64,000 bases of DNA from Methylobacterium sp. FF17. Its GTDB lineage: Bacteria > Pseudomonadota > Alphaproteobacteria > Rhizobiales > Beijerinckiaceae. The notes beneath the pieces are model-generated. The model was not told where the DNA came from, made no database searches, and saw only the letters and a list, made by a program, of their open reading frames with translations. This document shows, one piece after another, positions 59,275-64,000 of the stretch. A program made the position numbers and the translations under genes. The stretch is from positions 4,932,001-4,996,000 of the forward strand of contig NZ_CP107532.1 of assembly GCF_025813715.1 (NCBI RefSeq), written 5' to 3'. The first letter of the stretch is position 1, and each line of letters opens with the position of its first letter.

Positions 59275-59980
59275 CGGGTCTCTCCACCGGGATCTCGGGA
59301 GGAACGCGGAACCGCCCGGTGATCATCGAGCGCATCAGGTTGCCGGCCCCGCCGACGAAGACCTGCGCGACGTGGACCACGAGGAACAGTACGAGGAGGC
59401 AGGCGGCCAGGAAGTGCAGCGTGCGCGCCGATTGCCGGCCCCCGAACAGAGCGAACAGTTCCGGATAGGCCGCCGTGACCCCCGGGGACATGGTGAGGCC
59501 GGTGAGCACCATCAGGGGAAACAGCAGGAGCAGGACCGCCAGGTAGGCGAATTTCTGCAGCGCGTTGTAGCGCAGGGCCTCGTGCCCGCGCGCGACCCTG
59601 AGGCGGGCATGGTCGGCGAACTCGCGGGCGAGGTGGCGCGGGGCCAGCTGGTCCCGGTCGGGTACGAGGTCGCGGGCGAAATGACCGCCGACGAAGGCGA
59701 CGATGAGGTAGACGATCCCGTTGAGGACCAGCACCCAGGCCGCGAGGAAGTGGAGATTGCGGCCCCAGCCCGTCTGTTCGAGGTTCACCGGCAGGGGCAG
59801 GTCGAAGGCCGCCGGAGCGTCGTTGGCGCCGGTCTCACCCCAGAACAGGCGCGGCAGGGCGAGCAGGATCGCGATGCCGCTGACGACGAGCGCGAGGAAG
59901 GCGGCGGTGTTGATCCAGTGAGTCAGGCGCACCCAGGTGGCATGGCGCCGGACGATGTCCGGGGGCGTGGTCCGCGTCAT
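59267..59980 (-). CDS. Cytochrome b561-type membrane protein
   Basis: A 237-aa inner-membrane cytochrome b with four to five helices. Haem-ligand candidates are His in RLTHWINTAAFLALVVSGIA, NLHFLAAWVLVLNGIVYLIV, TLHFLAACLLVLFLVVHVAQ (two His in the last). It matches the thiosulfate reductase/Ni-Fe hydrogenase cytochrome b family. ATG 59980 is used; the upstream extension is not membrane-like. It likely links the Mo protein to the quinone pool. Confidence 0.85.
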   Translation of the reverse strand: MTRTTPPDIVRRHATWVRLTHWINTAAFLALVVSGIAILLALPRLFWGETGANDAPAAFDLPLPVNLEQTGWGRNLHFLAAWVLVLNGIVYLIVAFVGGHFARDLVPDRDQLAPRHLAREFADHARLRVARGHEALRYNALQKFAYLAVLLLLFPLMVLTGLTMSPGVTAAYPELFALFGGRQSARTLHFLAACLLVLFLVVHVAQVFVGGAGNLMRSMITGRFRVPPEIPVERPDA

Positions 59981-59993
59981 CGGGGAACGCGCC

Positions 59994-60581
59994 TCACGCG
60001 CGCGCCCGCAGCACGTCGAGGCGGTAGCGGTCGGTGCGCTCCTGGCGATGGGGTTCGAGATGGTCTCGCGTCCGCGCGATGATCGTCTCCACGGCGTCGT
60101 CCGCACTGACGGGGTAGTTCGTCTCCCCGAGCCAGTGCACGAGGACGACCTCCGTGCCCGGCTTCAGGGCCGCGACGAGGTGGTCGGCGATGCCCGCGAG
60201 ATCCTCCGGCGTGAAGAAGTAGAGCACCTCCGACAGGACGATGAGGTCGAACCGGCCCGGGGGCCATTCCGCCGGCACCGCCGCACGCAGGAAGGCGACC
60301 TGCGGGCAGTCCGCGCAGCGCGCCTGCGCAGCCTCGAGGGCGCTTGGCGCCACGTCGAGGGCGAGCAGGCGCCCGCAGCGTTCCGCCAGCCGCCGGGTGA
60401 GCACCCCGATGGAGCACCCCACCTCGAGGGCCTCGGCGTAGTTCGCTTGGCCGAGGCTCGCCAGGGTGGCCTCGTACTTGGCCTGCTCGTAGGCACTGGT
60501 CGTGAAGCCCCAGGGATCGGGATTCGACGCGTAGAGCTCGGTGAAATAGTCCGGCGTGAGCGAATGTGTGGAGCGTGTCAT
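59994..60581 (-). CDS. NodS-like SAM-dependent methyltransferase
   Basis: A 195-aa class I methyltransferase like NodS, the N-methyltransferase of Nod-factor synthesis. The family start YFTELYASNPDPWGFTTSAY, motif I ALEVGCSIGVLTRRLAERC and FDLIVLSEVLYFFTPEDLAG are clear. No nodulation genes are nearby. In many alphaproteobacteria this type is next to an acyl-CoA dehydrogenase-like gene, as here (12 bases). Substrate unknown. Confidence 0.85.
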   Translation of the reverse strand: MTRSTHSLTPDYFTELYASNPDPWGFTTSAYEQAKYEATLASLGQANYAEALEVGCSIGVLTRRLAERCGRLLALDVAPSALEAAQARCADCPQVAFLRAAVPAEWPPGRFDLIVLSEVLYFFTPEDLAGIADHLVAALKPGTEVVLVHWLGETNYPVSADDAVETIIARTRDHLEPHRQERTDRYRLDVLRARA

Positions 60582-60593
60582 GGACCCTCGCCG

Positions 60594-61790
60594 CTAACGA
60601 TCAGCCGGAACCTCAGGAATAAAGGGCTCCGCCGGATCGCGCCAGAGGAGGTCGGCGGGCCGCGCATCCGCCAGGACATGGGCGGCTGCGCTGGTGAGCG
60701 CCCGGTCGGGGCCGGGCTGGCGCAGGTAGGTCGCGAGATCCCGGGTCAGCCGCTCCAGGGGATGCGGCGCCAGGAACCCGGAGAGCCCCACCGAGCGCTG
60801 GGTGCGTTCCAGGACGTCGAGCCCGGCCCGCTCGACCGCCAGCCGAGTCAGGTTGACGTAGGCGATGACCCGGGCCGGATCGGCCTCGGGGTCGCTGGCG
60901 AGCCGCGCCGCCTGGGTGACGAACAGGCGAGCCGTCTCCACAGCGATCGCGGCCTCGCCGAGACGGGCCGCCTGGTGCGGGTCGCCGCCCCGTCCGGTTT
61001 GCCCGAGATGGTCCCGCAGGGCATCGAACACCGCCTCGACGCCCCCGAGCTGCACGGCGGCGAAGCGCCAAGCCCCGCCGGAGAAGTGCGGTTCGGCAAA
61101 GTAGGCGTCGGGACCGCCAACGAATCCGCCGGGGTCGGCGGGCAGCCCCGTGAAGTCGAGGATGCCCGAGTGCGAGGCGCGCATGCCCTGCGCCCGCCAG
61201 CCCGAGAGGTCGGCCCGGGTTCCGGCCTCCAGGTCCACCACCATCATCTGCTGGCGCCCGTCGGGCCGGCGCGCGGTGACGAGGGGGCGGGTGACGGAGC
61301 CGGCACCGGAGGCGAAGGACTTGACCCCGCGCAGCGTCGCTGCGCCGTCCGCCTCCTCGAGGGTGAGGCCGCCCGCCTGAGGCTGCGTGTTCCAGACCCC
61401 GAACAGGTGGCCGTCGCAGGCGTCGCCCGCCAGGCGTTCGGCCACCGCCGGCTCGGCGTAGCGGACGACGAGGGCCAGCGCGTTGACATGCCCCTCGTAG
61501 AGCCGCCCGAGGGCGAGGCTGCCGCGCCCGATCTGCGCCAGGAGATCGGCGAGAGCCGGCGCCATCTCCGGCGCATCGAGGCCGCCTCCCCCCAGGGCCA
61601 CCGGCAGCGGCGCAGCGAGCAGGCCCGTCGCGTGGGCGTGGGCGATATCCTCTGCGGGAAACCCGCCCTCCCGGTCGAGGGCATCGGCACGCTCGGCCGC
61701 GCGGCGCGACACCGCGCGCGCGGCGGCCCTGATCCGGGCCGGGCCGGTCTCGATACGGTCGTGGGGGACGAAGTTCATGCGAAGGGACAT
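60594..61790 (-). CDS. Acyl-CoA dehydrogenase-fold protein
   Basis: A 398-aa protein related to acyl-CoA dehydrogenases and the SfnB/DszC group. It has the N-terminal helical domain (ALGGGGLDAPEMAPALADLL), a middle beta domain (WRAQGMRASHSGILDFTGLP) and C-terminal helices (RTQRSVGLSGFLAPHPLERL, TRDLATYLRQPGPDRALTSA). The catalytic Glu of true dehydrogenases is not identifiable, so the reaction may differ. It lies 80 bases after sfnB and 12 bases before the NodS-like gene. Confidence 0.8.
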   Translation of the reverse strand: MSLRMNFVPHDRIETGPARIRAAARAVSRRAAERADALDREGGFPAEDIAHAHATGLLAAPLPVALGGGGLDAPEMAPALADLLAQIGRGSLALGRLYEGHVNALALVVRYAEPAVAERLAGDACDGHLFGVWNTQPQAGGLTLEEADGAATLRGVKSFASGAGSVTRPLVTARRPDGRQQMMVVDLEAGTRADLSGWRAQGMRASHSGILDFTGLPADPGGFVGGPDAYFAEPHFSGGAWRFAAVQLGGVEAVFDALRDHLGQTGRGGDPHQAARLGEAAIAVETARLFVTQAARLASDPEADPARVIAYVNLTRLAVERAGLDVLERTQRSVGLSGFLAPHPLERLTRDLATYLRQPGPDRALTSAAAHVLADARPADLLWRDPAEPFIPEVPADR

Positions 61791-61870
61791 GGATCACGCG
61801 CGCGCGACCGCCAGATGGCGGACGCGTACGAAACCCGACTTTGTCCCGCGTCAAAGGCGCCGGAGACGCC

Positions 61871-63130
61871 TCAGCTCCAGGCGTGGAAGGGTGGGTTCAC
61901 CCCGTTCAGGGCGTGATTGCCGATGATCGCGTATTTCCAGCGCACGGGATCGTGGAGCGTGTGGGTGCGGGCGTTGCGCCAGTGCCGGTCGAGGTTGTGC
62001 TCGGAGAGCGTCGCGCGGGTCCCGGCCAGCTCGAACAGGGTGTTGGCGGCGGCGAGCGCCACCTCGGTGGTGAGTACCTTCGCCTCGGCCACCGCGAGTT
62101 GCGCGGCCGCGACCGTGTCGGCATCCGGGGCCACCACGGCGGTATCGATGGCGAGCCCCGCCCGGTCGAGGAGCGCTTCCGCCGCGTGCAGCCGGATCGT
62201 CAGGTCTCCGACGATCCGGATGGTGTGGGGGTCGTCGGAGGCGCGCTCCAGGCCGCTGTCGATCCAGGGCCGGGACTTGGTGCGCACGAACGCGATGGTC
62301 TCGGCCAGCGCCGCCCGGGCGATGCCCGCATCCACCGCGGCCTGGATGATCTGGAAGATCGCCCCGTCGGCGCTCGGGCGCGCGTAGCCCTTCCAGGCCG
62401 GCACCAGATGGGTCTTCGGCACGCGCACGTCCGCGATCTCGACGGTGCCGCTCGCGGTGGTGCGCTGGCCGAAGCTCGACCAGTCGTCGATCACGGTCAG
62501 GCCGGGGGCGTCGCGCTCCGCGATGGCGTACCAGGGCCGGCCCTCGCCATCGAGGGCGACGATGGGGACGAGGTGCGCCAGCAGCGCGCCGGTGGCGTAG
62601 AACTTGGTGCCCCGCACCACCACGTGGTCGCCGTCCTCCACGAAGGCCGTCCGGAAATCGGCCGCCCGCGGTGTGCCGATCTCCGAGAACGCATTGCCGA
62701 AGCGGGTGCCGGCGAGCACGAGGCCGAACAGCAGGGCCTTCTGCTCCGTGTCCGAGACCGTGTCGATGGCGGCGACGATGCCGAGGTGGTTCTGGGCGAT
62801 CTGACCGATGGAGGGGTCGGCCGCCGAGATGATGGCGATCACCTGGGCCAGGGTGCGGTAGGAGACCCCCGGCCCGCCATGGACCTTCGGGACGTTGATC
62901 GACCAGAGGCCGCTCTGCGAGAATGCGTCGAGTTCGGCGTGCGGACGGCGCCCGGTGCGGTCGCGCTCGGAGGCTCCGACCTGGAACGCCGCCGCGAGGC
63001 GTTTCGCGATCTCCAGCGCTTCCGCATCGTCCCGGACGACGTGCGCCGGGTCGGACGGCCGGGCGGGGCCGGGCGCCCCGGTCGGCAGGTGGAAGGCATC
63101 GCGCGCGCCGGCGCTGATGGCGATGGTCAT
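61871..63130 (-). CDS. sfnB: SfnB-family FMN-dependent sulfur-acquisition oxidoreductase
   Basis: A 419-aa flavoprotein with the acyl-CoA dehydrogenase fold, similar to SfnB and DszC, which use reduced flavin and O2 on organosulfur compounds. Markers are SGLWSINVPKVHGGPGVSYR, AVISAADPSIGQIAQNHLGI (approximately), GNAFSEIGTPRAADF and the C-terminal LDRHWRNARTHTLHDPVRWK. ATG 63130 gives the usual start. It is 34 bases from sfnG. Confidence 0.85.
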   Translation of the reverse strand: MTIAISAGARDAFHLPTGAPGPARPSDPAHVVRDDAEALEIAKRLAAAFQVGASERDRTGRRPHAELDAFSQSGLWSINVPKVHGGPGVSYRTLAQVIAIISAADPSIGQIAQNHLGIVAAIDTVSDTEQKALLFGLVLAGTRFGNAFSEIGTPRAADFRTAFVEDGDHVVVRGTKFYATGALLAHLVPIVALDGEGRPWYAIAERDAPGLTVIDDWSSFGQRTTASGTVEIADVRVPKTHLVPAWKGYARPSADGAIFQIIQAAVDAGIARAALAETIAFVRTKSRPWIDSGLERASDDPHTIRIVGDLTIRLHAAEALLDRAGLAIDTAVVAPDADTVAAAQLAVAEAKVLTTEVALAAANTLFELAGTRATLSEHNLDRHWRNARTHTLHDPVRWKYAIIGNHALNGVNPPFHAWS

Positions 63131-63164
63131 GGGCTCACTCCCTGCGGTCGGATGACGGAACGGC

Positions 63165-64000
63165 TCAGGCGGCCTCGGCCCGCTGGCGGCGTGCGGCCTC
63201 CAGCGCCCGAACCCGGGGAATGACGTGTTCCCCGAAATACGCGACCTCCTCCTGGAAGTGCAGGAAGGCGAGGAGCGCGAGGTCCACGCCGACATCCTTC
63301 AGGGCCACGATGCGCTCGGCGATCTGGTCCGGCGTGCCGATGAGGTTGGTCTTGAAGCCGTCATTGTACTGGACGAGGTCCTCGAAGCTCGATTTCGCCC
63401 AATTGCCTTCCCCTTCCGGCGAGGCCTTGCCGGCGTTCTTCGCCTCGTGGCCGAAGGCCTTCACGGCTTCAGGATCGGCGTGGTCGATGATGTCCTGCAG
63501 GACGGCACGGGCTTCCGCCTCCGTCTCACGGGCGATGACGAAGGCGTTGACGCCGACCTTCACGGAATGCCCGTTGGCGCGCGCCTTGGCCTGGATGTCG
63601 TCCACCTGGGCCGCGATGCCCTCGGGCGTGTTGCCGTTGGTGAAGTACCAGTCGGACACCCGCGCGGCCATGTCCCGCGCCGCCCGCGAGGAGCCACCCT
63701 GGAAGACCTCCGGCTGCGGGTCGGCCGGCTTCGGCTTCAGGGTGTAGTTGGTGAAGCGGTAGAAATCGCCCCGGAAGGTGAAGGCGTCCTGGGTCCAGAT
63801 CCCCCGCAGGGCGCGGATGAACTCCTCCGAGCGGCGGTAGCGCTCGTCATGGTCGAGCCAGGGCTCGCCGATGGCGCGGAACTCGCCCGAGAACCAGCCC
63901 GAGACCACGTTGACGGCGATGCGCCCCTCCGTGAGCTGGCTGATCGTGGCGATCTGCTTGGCGGCGAGCGTCGGGTTCCAGGGACCGGGCAGCAGCGCCG
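63165..64000 (-). CDS. sfnG: Dimethylsulfone monooxygenase SfnG (5' end outside window)
   Basis: The C-terminal 278 residues of a luciferase-like FMNH2-dependent monooxygenase. Recognised parts are LLPGPWNPTLAAKQIATISQ, LTEGRIAVNVVSGWFSGEFR, IGEPWLDHDERYRRSEEFIR and KPKPADPQPEVFQGGSSRAA. SfnG oxidises dimethylsulfone to methanesulfinate for sulfur supply. The frame is open to the window edge without a start, so the beginning is missing. It starts or lies near the start of the minus-strand operon with sfnB. Confidence 0.88.
   Translation of the reverse strand, partial: ALLPGPWNPTLAAKQIATISQLTEGRIAVNVVSGWFSGEFRAIGEPWLDHDERYRRSEEFIRALRGIWTQDAFTFRGDFYRFTNYTLKPKPADPQPEVFQGGSSRAARDMAARVSDWYFTNGNTPEGIAAQVDDIQAKARANGHSVKVGVNAFVIARETEAEARAVLQDIIDHADPEAVKAFGHEAKNAGKASPEGEGNWAKSSFEDLVQYNDGFKTNLIGTPDQIAERIVALKDVGVDLALLAFLHFQEEVAYFGEHVIPRVRALEAARRQRAEAA

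Noticed and set aside
1-64000. CRISPR arrays, insertion sequences, prophage genes, riboswitches
   Set aside because: I read both strands for regularly spaced repeats, transposase or phage motifs and common riboswitch signatures and found none; only the short tandem arrays listed were seen.

Overview
The window is GC-rich with tightly packed genes on both strands. Gene content points to an alphaproteobacterium of the Rhizobiales, most likely Methylobacterium or a relative. This is inferred from a DUF3597 protein, a NodS-type methyltransferase, a cofactor-free urate oxidase, a fused urease gamma/beta subunit and an SfnG/SfnB pair; no rRNA is present to confirm it. I see no insertion sequence, prophage, integrase or CRISPR array. 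One tRNA gene (Gln, anticodon CTG) lies at 13931..14004.

Layout. (1) 1..7195: the end of a urea-type branched-chain ABC transporter (urtD, urtE) with a formamidase/acetamidase, then a NitT/TauT-type ABC operon with an AtzB/TrzN-like amidohydrolase, preceded by a sigma-54-type promoter. (2) 7196..14500: miscellaneous genes: an exported alpha/beta hydrolase, a DUF3597 protein, small hypothetical proteins, a membrane zinc-ribbon protein, a methyltransferase, a group 3 truncated haemoglobin and tRNA-Gln. (3) 14539..18105: the complete dTDP-L-rhamnose set (rfbA, rfbD, rfbB, rfbC). (4) 19041..23586: biuret hydrolase-like protein, NCS2 permease, AtzG-like, AtzE-like and HpxZ/AtzH-like proteins. (5) 23585..35471: Tsx-like outer-membrane protein, 8-oxoguanine deaminase, nucleoside-type BMP ABC transporter and xdhABC. 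(6) 35475..42524: small exported proteins, a fused OHCU decarboxylase/HIU hydrolase, a GAF-PAS-GGDEF-EAL protein, a urate-type permease and urate oxidase. (7) 42861..48700: another small exported protein, the rut pyrimidine genes (rutR, A, B, C, D, F) and allantoinase puuE. (8) 48910..53257: urease (ureAB fused, C, E, F, G). (9) 53325..58275: a TetR regulator and an RND efflux pump. (10) 58534..64000: a minus-strand operon of sulfone monooxygenases (SfnG, SfnB), an acyl-CoA-dehydrogenase-fold protein, a NodS-like methyltransferase, a b-type cytochrome and a molybdopterin oxidoreductase.

How it fits together. About 45 kb forms an organic-nitrogen scavenging island. Purines enter through the BMP and NAT/NCS2 carriers. 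They are oxidised to urate (XdhABC, 8-oxoguanine deaminase), then to allantoin (urate oxidase, HIU hydrolase, OHCU decarboxylase) and allantoate (PuuE). Pyrimidines are opened by the Rut enzymes. Amides go through formamidase, and urea is taken up and split by urease. Several operons carry sequences matching the sigma-54 -24/-12 element, most clearly at 40215..40230 and 36040..36055, so shared NtrC/RpoN nitrogen control is a reasonable inference. Not in the window are the allantoate-degrading step, rutE, a pyrimidine permease and ureD.

The most unusual signal is a family of three small exported proteins sharing APAG-x5-APGG-x2-GR. Two are encoded together between xdhC and the HIU/OHCU gene behind a near-consensus sigma-54 promoter, and one lies downstream of urate oxidase.
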